Under the pieces are notes generated by a model. It worked only from the letters and a program-made list of their open reading frames with translations, was not told where the DNA came from and ran no database searches. From positions 457,119 to 521,118 of the forward strand of contig UCCA01000018.1 of the NCBI GenBank assembly GCA_900470805.1: a stretch of 64,000 nt of DNA, read 5' to 3'. Positions 23,189-30,853 of this stretch are shown here, piece by piece. How positions within the stretch are numbered: the stretch's first letter is position 1; every line of letters starts with the position of its first letter. Source of the DNA: Hyphomicrobiales bacterium (GTDB lineage Bacteria > Pseudomonadota > Alphaproteobacteria > Rhizobiales > Rhizobiaceae). Both the position numbers and the translations under genes were made by a program.

Positions 23189-23260
23189 TTTGCCACATGG
23201 CACATATTTGTCAACTGGCAATTTGCCAACTGGCGCTGGAAAATCTTTCCAATTGGCAAA
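23189..23260. promoter_or_regulatory. cI/cro intergenic operator cluster
   Basis: Four imperfect copies of a 16-bp palindrome, consensus TTTGCCANNTGGCAAA: 23189-23204, 23207-23222, 23222-23237 and 23245-23260. On the minus strand TTGGCA (rc of 23224-23229) with a 17-base spacer to TATGTG makes a plausible cro promoter. CI and Cro are expected to compete here. Confidence 0.75.
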
Positions 23261-23270
23261 TAGCTAGCGC

Positions 23271-23963
23271 ATGGCAAACAGAATCCGCGAAATTCGAAAA
23301 GCAAAAGGTCTCACCCTCGAAGAGCTGGAAGAAAAGTCCGGCGTCTCCTACACATTCCTATCTCGCATCGAGGGCGGGAAGCGTGGGTTAAGCCTTGAGA
23401 ACGTCATCAAGATAGCCAGGGCGCTGGAAGTAGAACCGGCGGAGATCACCGACGAATTCAATCACGATGATCTTGAGCGAGCCTCCGAACTGCCGGTACC
23501 GCAATCCCCGAAAGCTGCGGAAGGCGACGTCGAGAACCTGACTATCGTATCCGGTGCCGGCGGCGGTGGAACGCTGGACGTTCAGTATCGAGACGATGGC
23601 GCCCTCATCGATCCGGCGATGATGGACGGCTATTGGTCATTCCCAGAAAGCATTAAGGCCGGCTGGCGGAACCTCGATCGGGTGAAGGCCCTCCCCGTGG
23701 TCGGCGACAGCATGGAACCGACGTTGACGAAGGGCTCGACAGTCTTCATCGACACGTCGCATGTTTACCCGAATCCGGAAGATGTTTACGCTTGCGATGT
23801 AGGTGATGGGCTTGTGATAAAGCGCCTGAAGCTTGTTCCAAGAACCGACAAGATCCTCGTGATTTCAGACAACACGGAACGATACGGTGCGCCCGACGAA
23901 CTGCTGCGCGAGGAGGTGCGCGTTTATGGACGCGTCGTCGCTTGGTTCCAGTGGAGGGGATAA
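23271..23963 (+). CDS. CI-type repressor (HTH plus S24 peptidase)
   Basis: 230 residues. HTH domain at 1-60 (LTLEELEEKSGVSYTFLSRI), Gly-rich linker with SGAGGGG around 94-100 that could hold the self-cleavage site, and an S24/LexA-like domain with nucleophile Ser147 in VVGDSMEPT and Lys184 in LVIKRLK. It maintains lysogeny and should be inactivated by RecA after DNA damage. Its stop overlaps the next ATG as TAATG, so two membrane proteins are co-expressed with it in the lysogen. Confidence 0.9.
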   Translation: MANRIREIRKAKGLTLEELEEKSGVSYTFLSRIEGGKRGLSLENVIKIARALEVEPAEITDEFNHDDLERASELPVPQSPKAAEGDVENLTIVSGAGGGGTLDVQYRDDGALIDPAMMDGYWSFPESIKAGWRNLDRVKALPVVGDSMEPTLTKGSTVFIDTSHVYPNPEDVYACDVGDGLVIKRLKLVPRTDKILVISDNTERYGAPDELLREEVRVYGRVVAWFQWRG

Positions 23964-24220
23964 TGAAGGGCGAACGACCTAAATGGTTCGTCCAATGGCT
24001 CATTTATACTTATCTGGTGCACATAATAGCCCAGATCGCAGCCGTTCAAGCGTTTACCTACCTATACGGTTACGACTTGACAGAGTGGCTGAAGGCGAAT
24101 CGGCATTTGATTTCGGTAGTGCTTCTCTTACATTTTGTGTGCTACTTTGTCGCCAAGTTGGCATCTCTGGAACGGGATTACCTGGATAACGTCGCGAGAG
24201 ACGAGCTGAAAGATGATTGA
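23963..24220 (+). CDS. Membrane protein co-transcribed with cI
   Basis: 85 residues from MKGERPKWFVQWLIYTYLVH; start overlaps the cI stop as TAATG. Two membrane helices at about 10-38 and 52-72, with a charged C-terminal tail. AT-richer than the phage average. Expression from the repressor operon in the lysogen suggests an immunity or exclusion role; no family recognised. Confidence 0.65.
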   Translation: MKGERPKWFVQWLIYTYLVHIIAQIAAVQAFTYLYGYDLTEWLKANRHLISVVLLLHFVCYFVAKLASLERDYLDNVARDELKDD

Positions 24221-24872
24221 GGTAACTAGTATCATGAGTGAGCCAGGCTATTGGGCAATGGCGTTCCTGATGATGTGCGCGCTGATCACTCTGACGAGTG
24301 CGCTTTACCTGCGCCCAAAAAGAACTCGGTTCCTAGAGGTAGTCAACGAGATCGTTGCGGAAGGTCGCCTAACTCGTGCCGATAAGGCATGGCTCAGATC
24401 TGAAATAGACAGGTCAAAAGGCGTACACCTTCTCATCGCTTCGCCTTTCGCGCCTTTCGCGATTGTGGCGGCTCTTGTGGTAGCAATCTTCGATGGTTGG
24501 AATGAAGGCGACAACGACATATCTCATGAGGCTTTGCAGCGGAAGCTAGATAGGCTTGACCGGAACATAGAAGCGACTGAGGCCGAAGTTGTCGAACTCA
24601 GTGAGGGTGTCGACCCTCGAAAAGGCAATTACTGGAACGACAGCAGACGCGAGGAAATGCGCAAGCTCATTTACACTATCGAGACATGGAACAACCCTCT
24701 CTCAATGGCGTGGATTCTGGCCTGGATGATTTTGGCATCCCCCCTGGTGCTTGTTGCGTACTTTGTATCCGGGTCGCTCAAGCCCTTCATCGTCAATATC
24801 TGGGAGCCTCTGCGTAATCCCGTTAGAAGCGCGCTTTTAACTATACGCCCAACTCTCAAAACATTCGGCTAA
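24213..24872 (+). CDS. Membrane protein, third gene of cI operon
   Basis: 219 residues (MIEVTSIMSEPGYWAMAFLM); an alternative start is Met8 at 24234, preceded by GAGG. Hydrophobic helices at about 12-31, 72-92 and 165-185, with a soluble coiled-coil-like segment at 105-130 (LQRKLDRLDRNIEATEAEVV) between the last two. Followed by a strong terminator at 24895-24921, so cI and the two membrane genes form one unit. Candidate superinfection-exclusion protein; no family recognised. Confidence 0.65.
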   Translation: MIEVTSIMSEPGYWAMAFLMMCALITLTSALYLRPKRTRFLEVVNEIVAEGRLTRADKAWLRSEIDRSKGVHLLIASPFAPFAIVAALVVAIFDGWNEGDNDISHEALQRKLDRLDRNIEATEAEVVELSEGVDPRKGNYWNDSRREEMRKLIYTIETWNNPLSMAWILAWMILASPLVLVAYFVSGSLKPFIVNIWEPLRNPVRSALLTIRPTLKTFG

Positions 24873-24894
24873 AGCTTAGCCTACCTAGATCAAA

Positions 24895-24921
24895 GCCCGC
24901 CCTCACCCGGCGGGCTTTTTT
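24895..24921 (+). terminator. Terminator of the cI operon
   Basis: GCCCGCC / GGCGGGC perfect stem with a 7-base loop and a run of six T. Confidence 0.88.
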
Positions 24922-24940
24922 GTGCCTGCAGGCAACTATT

Positions 24941-24990
24941 TTTGCCAGATGGCATTTTGCCACTTGTCAATGTTTTTGCCAGATGGCATA
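24941..24990. promoter_or_regulatory. Second operator cluster before the early plus-strand operon
   Basis: Three copies of the cI/cro 16-bp operator: 24941-24956, 24956-24971 and 24975-24990 (TTTGCCAGATGGCATT, TTTGCCACTTGTCAAT, TTTGCCAGATGGCATA). It lies just upstream of the 25.0-32.1 kb operon, so the same repressor probably silences it in the lysogen. Confidence 0.78.
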
Positions 24991-24992
24991 TT
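24964..24992 (+). promoter_or_regulatory. Early promoter embedded in operators
   Basis: TTGTCA, 17-base spacer, CATATT, overlapping operator copies two and three. The first gene starts about 43 bases downstream. Confidence 0.5.
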
Positions 24993-25034
24993 CTCCTCAT
25001 CAACGAAACGCCACGGGCGACGAGGATGAGACGG

Positions 25035-25445
25035 ATGCGCAAGCACATAATCGAAACGAACGAAACCTACTTCGCCATTGAACGCATCAACGGCGGCAAG
25101 CCTTTCCTCACGGAAAGCCCGTTCTTCGGCACGGCCTATAAGGTCGATCATATCCTCGACGAGTTTGCCGATGGCGTTCAGAGCATCTTCCGCCTCAACA
25201 CCGCGACGATGGTGTCGGAAGACATCACTGAGGAAGTAGCCCGCCAGTGGCTGTATCGGGCTGACAACACGGAATTCGGCCTTGAGGATGAGCGCCGCTT
25301 CCCGGCCTACGTTCGCGACAGCCGCGCTTGGGCTCTGTGGAAGGATGACGTTGCTGCTGAAGCTCCTGTCTCCGTTCCTTCCGTCCCTCCTGTCTTCCGC
25401 ACTCGTCGTGGCTTTGATGCGCGTACCGGGAGGGTGTCGGCATGA
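25035..25445 (+). CDS. Hypothetical protein, first gene of early operon
   Basis: 136 residues from MRKHIIETNETYFAIERING; the start at 25035 is preceded by GAGGATGAG, while earlier in-frame ATGs run into the operators. Contains ITEEVARQWLYRADNTEF and a Pro-rich C terminus. Function unknown. Overlaps the next gene as ATGA. Confidence 0.6.
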   Translation: MRKHIIETNETYFAIERINGGKPFLTESPFFGTAYKVDHILDEFADGVQSIFRLNTATMVSEDITEEVARQWLYRADNTEFGLEDERRFPAYVRDSRAWALWKDDVAAEAPVSVPSVPPVFRTRRGFDARTGRVSA

Positions 25446-25630
25446 GGCCGGATCGCGTGAAGATCATCGACGATCACCGTGTCGAGGAATTCTACTGGGC
25501 TGGCAAGATGGTCGTCTACATCGACAACCAGCTCACGGATGAAACGTTCGAGAAGGCATGCAACAGGCTGGATCTCGAGTTCGGTCAACGCGAGCTTGAC
25601 GAAGGTGATATGCCTGGAGGGTTCAACTGA
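25442..25630 (+). CDS. Small hypothetical early protein, 62 aa
   Basis: MRPDRVKIIDDHRVEEFYWA start, ATGA overlap with the previous gene and an end that abuts the next start at 25630. Compact alpha/beta composition (KMVVYIDNQLTDETFEKAC). No family recognised. Confidence 0.6.
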   Translation: MRPDRVKIIDDHRVEEFYWAGKMVVYIDNQLTDETFEKACNRLDLEFGQRELDEGDMPGGFN

Positions 25631-25974
25631 TGACCCGCAAATTCCACGCTTCCCAGACCGTCACAATCTCTGGCGATAGCTGCGGCACTGAGGTGAACCT
25701 CAAGATGTCGGTCGATTTCACGGTTCACCCCGGCTGCAAGCAAACGCTGACCGAGCCGGGCGAAGAACCTAGCGTCGAGGTCAACAAGGTCTCGTTCGAG
25801 GATGGCATTGGCCCGATCGACATTCCTTGGTCGATCGAGGATCGCATCACCAGAACCGACAGCTTCAAAGCTTGGCTGATGGCCGAAGCGTCGGAACAGC
25901 ACGCGGCGGCAATCGACGACGCAGCCGAATCCAAGCGCGAAGAAAGGGATCTCGATCGTGACCTCCCATTCTGA
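25630..25974 (+). CDS. Hypothetical early protein, 114 aa
   Basis: Beta-rich N-terminal half (MTRKFHASQTVTISGDS, VNLKMSVDFTVHPG) and a charged helical C terminus. Translationally coupled to its neighbours. No family recognised. Confidence 0.6.
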   Translation: MTRKFHASQTVTISGDSCGTEVNLKMSVDFTVHPGCKQTLTEPGEEPSVEVNKVSFEDGIGPIDIPWSIEDRITRTDSFKAWLMAEASEQHAAAIDDAAESKREERDLDRDLPF

Positions 25975-26272
25975 CCTCGCTGCATTCAACCCCAGCAACA
26001 AGACCGACGTTCTGGCCGACTACATCCGCATAAAGATGGCGTCGTTCGCACTGGCGATGTTCTCCAACCTTGATTTTCGAGCTCTCGATACAGCGCAGCA
26101 GATCGAGGTCATGACCGGCGGCGTGCTAACCGGCCTCATGGGGGCGCTTCACTCCTTCATTGTCGACACGACCGAAGGTCATGACGAGATCGAGCGTTTC
26201 GTCACCTCATACGTCAGCCAGGCGCGCCATCAGGCCGAAGGAATTGCGGCGAGCGGGGAGACCAGACAATGA
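25958..26272 (+). CDS. Hypothetical early protein, GTG start
   Basis: 104 residues. Starts with GTG inside the previous gene's last codons (17-base overlap). Helical, with MASFALAMFSNLDFRALD and QIEVMTGGVLTGLMGAL stretches. No family recognised. Confidence 0.55.
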   Translation: MTSHSDLAAFNPSNKTDVLADYIRIKMASFALAMFSNLDFRALDTAQQIEVMTGGVLTGLMGALHSFIVDTTEGHDEIERFVTSYVSQARHQAEGIAASGETRQ

Positions 26273-26496
26273 CAACCCCTTCCGACCTCCAGCAGGCCCA
26301 GTCCTTCGTCGACCGCGCCAAGGCCATCAACACCAAGATGGAAGCCGAGCGCCGTCGCATGATCACCGGCCTCAATCAGGCGGTGGTCGTGATCATCCTT
26401 CTCACCGTCGCAGGCCTTTGGGCTTTGTCTCAGGCCGATCAGCGCATTCACCGTCAGCAGCTCGAGCAACAGGAGCAAATTCGCCATGGCCAATGA
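26269..26496 (+). CDS. Small single-span membrane protein
   Basis: 75 residues. N-terminal charged helix (FVDRAKAINTKMEAERRRM), a membrane helix at about 35-53 (NQAVVVIILLTVAGLWAL) and a Gln-rich tail. The end overlaps erf by 11 bases. Function unknown. Confidence 0.6.
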   Translation: MTTPSDLQQAQSFVDRAKAINTKMEAERRRMITGLNQAVVVIILLTVAGLWALSQADQRIHRQQLEQQEQIRHGQ

Positions 26497-27271
26497 AGTT
26501 GAAGTGCATACCCCGAAGGAATTGGCCGTTGATCAGCCGCGCTCGATCATGACGCCGATGGAGATGGTTGGCCGCGCCTTGGAAATGGGCGTAGACGCCG
26601 CCATCCTCAAACAGATGATGGACCTTCGCGACCGGGAAGAGGCCCGCAACGCCAAGATTGCGTTCACCCGCGCCGTCGCCGCCGCCAAAGCCGAGATTAA
26701 GCCGATCGTTAAAACCCGCGAGGTTGACTATACCCCTCAAGGAAAGCAGCGCGTGAACTACCGGCACGAAGACTTGGCCGGCATCGAAGAGCAGATCACG
26801 CCTATCCTTGCGAAGCATGAGCTGAGCTATCGTTTCGAAAGCGACAACGGCCCAGACAAGCCGATCACGGTCACTTGCGTCCTAGAACATGTCGATGGGC
26901 ATGCGACCCGCACGCCGCTGACGGCCGGGGCTGATAGCTCGGGAGGAAAGAACAGCCTGCAGGCGATCGCCTCGGCCGTCACCTATCTCCAGCGCTATAC
27001 GCTCAAGCTCGCACTCGGCCTTTCCGTCAGCCATGACGACGACGGCCGATCGTCCGATCAGGTCGACGAAAAAAATATCACCGATGCTCAGGCTTCCGTG
27101 ATCCGAGATCTTATCCAGCAGGGCGAACTTGATACCGCCACCTTCTGCGAGCGCTGGCAGATCGACGCCGTTACCGACGTTCCCGCGAAGAAATTCACGG
27201 AAGTCGTTGGTTCGCTTCGCCAGCGCGTTTCCCACGTCGCCAAGCTCAAGCAGCAGGGGAGCGCAGCATGA
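26486..27271 (+). CDS. erf: Erf-family single-strand annealing protein
   Basis: 261 residues. The ERF core lies at about 50-195: RNAKIAFTRAVAAAKAEIKP, QGKQRVNYRHEDLAGIEEQI, LSYRFES, and the conserved SLQAIASAVTYLQRYTLKLA. Erf proteins anneal complementary single strands for phage recombination. The partner exonuclease is encoded at 27944-28558, with an HNH gene inserted between them. The C terminus is an extra helical segment. Confidence 0.88.
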   Translation: MANEVEVHTPKELAVDQPRSIMTPMEMVGRALEMGVDAAILKQMMDLRDREEARNAKIAFTRAVAAAKAEIKPIVKTREVDYTPQGKQRVNYRHEDLAGIEEQITPILAKHELSYRFESDNGPDKPITVTCVLEHVDGHATRTPLTAGADSSGGKNSLQAIASAVTYLQRYTLKLALGLSVSHDDDGRSSDQVDEKNITDAQASVIRDLIQQGELDTATFCERWQIDAVTDVPAKKFTEVVGSLRQRVSHVAKLKQQGSAA

Positions 27272-27954
27272 TGGGGTCTCAGGCCATAAACAGCCGGTAT
27301 ACTTCAAAGATCGGCGCTCGTGTTGGCCTCCTTACGTTCATCAGGTTGAGCGAAAGGCGATACGACAACAACCGTCTTCTTGGGATTTTCCAGTGCGATT
27401 GTGGATCTACCGCTGAGTTGCCCTTGGGTCGCGTTCTGAACGGTCGCAAGAGATCGCATTGCGGCTGTGAGACCGATCGAGCCACTAACAGAACCCACGG
27501 GATGCGAAATTCTCCTGAATATTCCTCATGGATGGCGATGAAGGCCAGGTGCCTTGACGCTGGGAACAAAGATTACCCGAGGTGGGGCGGCAAAGGCGTT
27601 TCTGTTTTCTCTGAGTGGCAACAATCCTTCGAGAGTTTCTTTGCTCATATCGGGCCAAGACCAGACGGCACATCACTCGATCGCATCGACAACACGCGAG
27701 GGTATGAGCCAGGGAACGTAAGGTGGGCCACAAAAAACGAACAAGCGTCAAATCGGAGCGACACTTGGTGTGTCGAGATCGACGGCGTTACCTACGGGTC
27801 ATGCGAAGATGCCGCACGCGCTCACTCGGTCTCGTCAACAACAGTATACCGTTGGTGCCGTGGCTTCCGAGACCAGCGGCGATCCCATCAAGATAACTCA
27901 GGTTTTACCCCAGCCAAACCGGGATGCCGGATGTGGAGGAAATATGCCGTTTGA
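27268..27954 (+). CDS. HNH homing-endonuclease-like protein
   Basis: 228 residues. CDCG and HCGC cysteine motifs at about 43-66, a GMRNSPEYSSWMAMKARCL helix, then the signature RIDNTRGYEPGNVRWAT (about 137-153) and EQASNR of phage HNH homing endonucleases, followed by a helix-turn-helix-like DNA-binding end (YGSCEDAARAHSVSSTTVYR). It is wedged between erf and the exonuclease, shares ATGA with erf and overlaps the exonuclease start by 11 bases. Probably a selfish insert that fits the operon. Confidence 0.8.
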   Translation: MMGSQAINSRYTSKIGARVGLLTFIRLSERRYDNNRLLGIFQCDCGSTAELPLGRVLNGRKRSHCGCETDRATNRTHGMRNSPEYSSWMAMKARCLDAGNKDYPRWGGKGVSVFSEWQQSFESFFAHIGPRPDGTSLDRIDNTRGYEPGNVRWATKNEQASNRSDTWCVEIDGVTYGSCEDAARAHSVSSTTVYRWCRGFRDQRRSHQDNSGFTPAKPGCRMWRKYAV

Positions 27955-28558
27955 GATTTTTGAATGCGAGCAAAACTCTGATGCATGGTTCGATTGCAGA
28001 AGAGGATTGCCGACCGCCAGCAAGTTCGCAACGGTCATGGCTAAGGGCGAAGGCAAGGTCCGCAGCGAGTACATGCGCAAGCTGGCCGGCGAGATCCTCA
28101 CAGAAGAGCCCGCGGAATCCTTCTCGAACGGCCACACCGAACGCGGCCACGAGATGGAAGAGGCCGCGCGCCGCGAATATCACTTCATCACCGGGAACCG
28201 CCCTATGCAGGTCGGCTTCATTCGGAACGGCAATAAGGGCGCAAGCCCTGATAGCCTTATCGGCGCCGATGGTGGCTTGGAGATCAAGACGGCCCTTCCT
28301 CATATCCAGATCGACCGCCTCGAGCGCGATCGGCTCCCACCGGAGCACGTCGCCCAGGTGCAGGGAAACCTTTGGGTTTCTGAGCGCTACTGGTGGGATT
28401 TCTGCTCATACTGGCCGAAGCTGCCGATGCTCACCGTCCGCGTCTATCGGGACGAGGAGTACATCAAGACCATGTCCAGCGAGATCGATCGGTTCAACGA
28501 CGAGCTGGCGGCGATGGTCGAGCGCATTCGGCATTATGGCATGAAGGATGCGGCATGA
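27944..28558 (+). CDS. YqaJ / lambda-exonuclease-like recombinase
   Basis: 204 residues; ATG at 27944 is preceded by GGAGGAAAT. PD-(D/E)xK core: GHEMEEAARREY (E70 or E72), SPDSLIG (D103), and LEIKTA (E113, K115). WFDCRRGLPTASKF near the N terminus and HVAQVQGNLWV are also typical. It resects double-strand ends so that Erf can anneal them. All catalytic positions are present. Confidence 0.88.
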   Translation: MPFEIFECEQNSDAWFDCRRGLPTASKFATVMAKGEGKVRSEYMRKLAGEILTEEPAESFSNGHTERGHEMEEAARREYHFITGNRPMQVGFIRNGNKGASPDSLIGADGGLEIKTALPHIQIDRLERDRLPPEHVAQVQGNLWVSERYWWDFCSYWPKLPMLTVRVYRDEEYIKTMSSEIDRFNDELAAMVERIRHYGMKDAA

Positions 28559-29013
28559 GCACCAACAACCGCATCGTCGATACCGACCAAGCCCGTGACA
28601 TGCTGGTGAAATTTATCATGGGCAAGAACATGCCGTTCACCTGCAGCATCACAGACGGGAAGCACCGGTCGAGCGACCAGAACCGTCTACAACGCCAATG
28701 GGTGATGGAGATCAGCGCCCAGCTTGGCGACCAGACCCCTGAAGAGGTGCGCGGATACTGCAAGCTCCATTTCGGCGTCCCCATCCTTCGGAACGAAAAC
28801 GACGTTTTCAAGGCCGAATATGACGCCGTGATCATGCCGCTCCCCTACGAGCACAAGCTGAAGCTCATGATGGTGCCGTTCGACTTCGGCGTCACCCGCA
28901 TCATGACGACGCGGCAGAAGACGACTTACCTCGACACGGTGCACCGGCACTTCTCCGAGCAAGGCCTTATCCTCACCAATCCCGAAGACCTGAAGAACCG
29001 GAGGGCAGCATGA
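28555..29013 (+). CDS. Hypothetical recombination-region protein
   Basis: 152 residues, MSTNNRIVDTDQARDMLVKF; ATGA overlap with the exonuclease. Segments RSSDQNRLQRQWVMEISAQL and TPEEVRGYCKLHFGV recall proteins such as NinB by placement, but I do not see a firm match. It follows the Erf/exonuclease pair and may assist recombination. Confidence 0.6.
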   Translation: MSTNNRIVDTDQARDMLVKFIMGKNMPFTCSITDGKHRSSDQNRLQRQWVMEISAQLGDQTPEEVRGYCKLHFGVPILRNENDVFKAEYDAVIMPLPYEHKLKLMMVPFDFGVTRIMTTRQKTTYLDTVHRHFSEQGLILTNPEDLKNRRAA

Positions 29014-29453
29014 CCGATCAACCCAAATACACCCCCGGCCCCTGGAAGTGGTTCGGCAATGCTGGCAGCAACCACGTCTATCTCGCCACGGTCCACAGCG
29101 GCCGCCGTTATGTGATGGACTTCACCCGATGGGGAATGCGTGGCGCTCAGCCTCGCTTCCAGCCGGAACGCGGCGGCATGGTCGATGCGAAAGACCTTCT
29201 GCAGTTTGAAGTGGGCGACCGCGACATTGTTGGTATGGAAGCTGCTAGGAAGGACGGCAGCGTTTATCGCTACGACGTTCGAGGCATAAACTGCGCCGAC
29301 GCACGCCTGATCGCTGCAGCTCCCGAATTGTTTGAAGCCTGCCGTTGCGCCCTGGGTCAACTGACCGGGAACATGGACGGCGATATGGACATCGGCAATC
29401 CGGTCGAGCTTCTTCGCGCGGCCATCGCCAAGGCTGAAGGCGGTGACGCATGA
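29010..29453 (+). CDS. Hypothetical phage protein, 147 aa
   Basis: MTDQPKYTPGPWKWFG start and the ADARLIAAAPELFEACRCAL segment mark a widespread phage family found in early operons of many proteobacterial phages. No function is known. ATGA overlap with both neighbours. Confidence 0.7.
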   Translation: MTDQPKYTPGPWKWFGNAGSNHVYLATVHSGRRYVMDFTRWGMRGAQPRFQPERGGMVDAKDLLQFEVGDRDIVGMEAARKDGSVYRYDVRGINCADARLIAAAPELFEACRCALGQLTGNMDGDMDIGNPVELLRAAIAKAEGGDA

Positions 29454-29893
29454 CCGAAACCCTTTACGTCTTCCTCAAGCGTGACCTTTTCGAATGCCCA
29501 GGCCATCAGGGTTATACGGGCATCAAGGAGCTTGCGGGGTCGTGGCCGCTATCACTGGTAAAATCCGACCTCGTGCCGGTCAGGGATAAGTACGACCCGA
29601 AATATCAGGATAGCTACGCCCTACCCGTCGATCTCGCGCCTGACTTCACCAGAGCTTGCTTTCACGATCTGGCGATAGCTCACCTTCAGAAGAAGGTCTC
29701 GGCCTTTGAAGAGGCAGTCACCCCAAGCGGCGACACGAAGTACGCCTATCACGGCGAGTTCAAATTCGATCAGATAGCGGTCGACGAGGACGGCGAGGAG
29801 CGCAGCTATCCAGTCTATGTCCCGTGGACAACGGTCAAAGAAATCATGGCTGCGATATCTGTGCGCGCCAAGACCTCCACAGGTGCAGCATGA
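29450..29893 (+). CDS. Hypothetical phage protein, 147 aa
   Basis: MTETLYVFLKRDLFECPGHQ start; mixed alpha/beta, with QKKVSAFEEAVTPSG and a VPWTTVKEIMAAI helix. In-operon overlaps on both sides. No family recognised. Confidence 0.6.
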   Translation: MTETLYVFLKRDLFECPGHQGYTGIKELAGSWPLSLVKSDLVPVRDKYDPKYQDSYALPVDLAPDFTRACFHDLAIAHLQKKVSAFEEAVTPSGDTKYAYHGEFKFDQIAVDEDGEERSYPVYVPWTTVKEIMAAISVRAKTSTGAA

Positions 29894-30093
29894 GAACCGC
29901 CTCCGAATACCTCCGAGCCAATCCTCACGCTCGATCGACGACAATAGCCCACCGAGAAAAGGTAGCCGCCACCGTCGAGCAGCTGCAGCGCGAGATAGCC
30001 GCCAAGGGCATGAACACCCGCCCAAGGAGCGAGACCACCGTGCGGAAGATGATGCGGGGAATCGCAGCGCTGATGGCGAGGGCGAAGCAATGA
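29890..30093 (+). CDS. Small basic hypothetical protein, 67 aa
   Basis: MRTASEYLRANPHARSTTIA start, ATGA overlaps at both ends. Helical and basic with RSETTVRKMMRGIAALMARA, possibly DNA-binding. No family recognised. Confidence 0.6.
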   Translation: MRTASEYLRANPHARSTTIAHREKVAATVEQLQREIAAKGMNTRPRSETTVRKMMRGIAALMARAKQ

Positions 30094-30497
30094 GCCGGCG
30101 CGAGTTCACCAAGGCTGTCTACGCCCAGATTGTGAAGCGCGCCATGCTGCCTTCAGGCGAGATCGCCTGCGAGGGCTGCGGCCTCATCCTTGGCAAGAAG
30201 CGCTATCACGTCGACCATACGATCCCTGACGCCCTACAGGTCGACAAACGCGGCAAGCTCACCGCCGAAGACGGTAAGCTCCTCGGCTGGGAATGCTGCC
30301 ATAAGCCGAAGACCGCGAATGACCAGGGCGTCATCGCCAAGGCGAAGCGCGTCGAGGAATCCTATCTCGCGATGCAGCGCCCTAAGCAGAAGATCCGCAG
30401 CCCCGGCTTTGCCAAATCCCAAAAGCCCCCGCGCATATCCAAGCCCCGGCTGCCACCCGCCCAGCTTTACGCGCCGATACAGGAGACGAGACGATGA
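30090..30497 (+). CDS. HNH endonuclease-like protein
   Basis: 135 residues from MSRREFTKAVYAQIVKRAML. HNH-type core: CEGCG (about 27-31), YHVDHTIPDAL (about 39-49) and GWECCHKPKTANDQ (about 68-81). The C-terminal part is basic and Pro-rich. ATGA-coupled to both neighbours. It could be a DNA-processing nuclease of the phage. Confidence 0.7.
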   Translation: MSRREFTKAVYAQIVKRAMLPSGEIACEGCGLILGKKRYHVDHTIPDALQVDKRGKLTAEDGKLLGWECCHKPKTANDQGVIAKAKRVEESYLAMQRPKQKIRSPGFAKSQKPPRISKPRLPPAQLYAPIQETRR

Positions 30498-30853
30498 GCG
30501 ATCGCAACCTCAACCCGCACGCTGAAGCCCGTGTAGCTATGGCTCTTTGGTCCGACCGGTATTCCAAGCAGAAGCTCGGATGCATGGACTTCTACGACGG
30601 CCTTACGGCGGCTCAGAAATCAACCTGTGCACAGATCGTTGATGGGATCATCTATGCAGACCGAGCAGATGGTCGCACCCGAGCGCCCCATCCTATTTCC
30701 GTTGGGTATGTCGCCGAGCCCGATGGCTGGATCTGCGAAGACGAATTCACGCGTGAAGCCGAACAGCGCGACGAGTGGGTCGAGGAAGGCCTTTCGCCGA
30801 AGCCGTTCTATTTCGCGCCGCCAACCATCGCCAAGCTGGAGGACCAGCCATGA
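30494..30853 (+). CDS. Hypothetical phage protein, 119 aa
   Basis: MSDRNLNPHAEARVAMALWS start; acidic with GWICEDEFTREAEQRDEWVE. The segment ALWSDRYSKQKLGCMDFYDGL is characteristic but I cannot name the family. ATGA overlaps on both sides. Confidence 0.6.
   Translation: MSDRNLNPHAEARVAMALWSDRYSKQKLGCMDFYDGLTAAQKSTCAQIVDGIIYADRADGRTRAPHPISVGYVAEPDGWICEDEFTREAEQRDEWVEEGLSPKPFYFAPPTIAKLEDQP

Noticed and set aside
21882..23267. 461-codon plus-strand frame over the GapR-like and cro genes
   Set aside because: Opposite to recognisable GapR and Cro domains and running through the operators; composition rich in Cys, Arg and Ser, no ribosome site.
23272..23278. TGGCAAA at the cI start as a further operator
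   Set aside because: Only a half-site and inside the first codons; may be chance.
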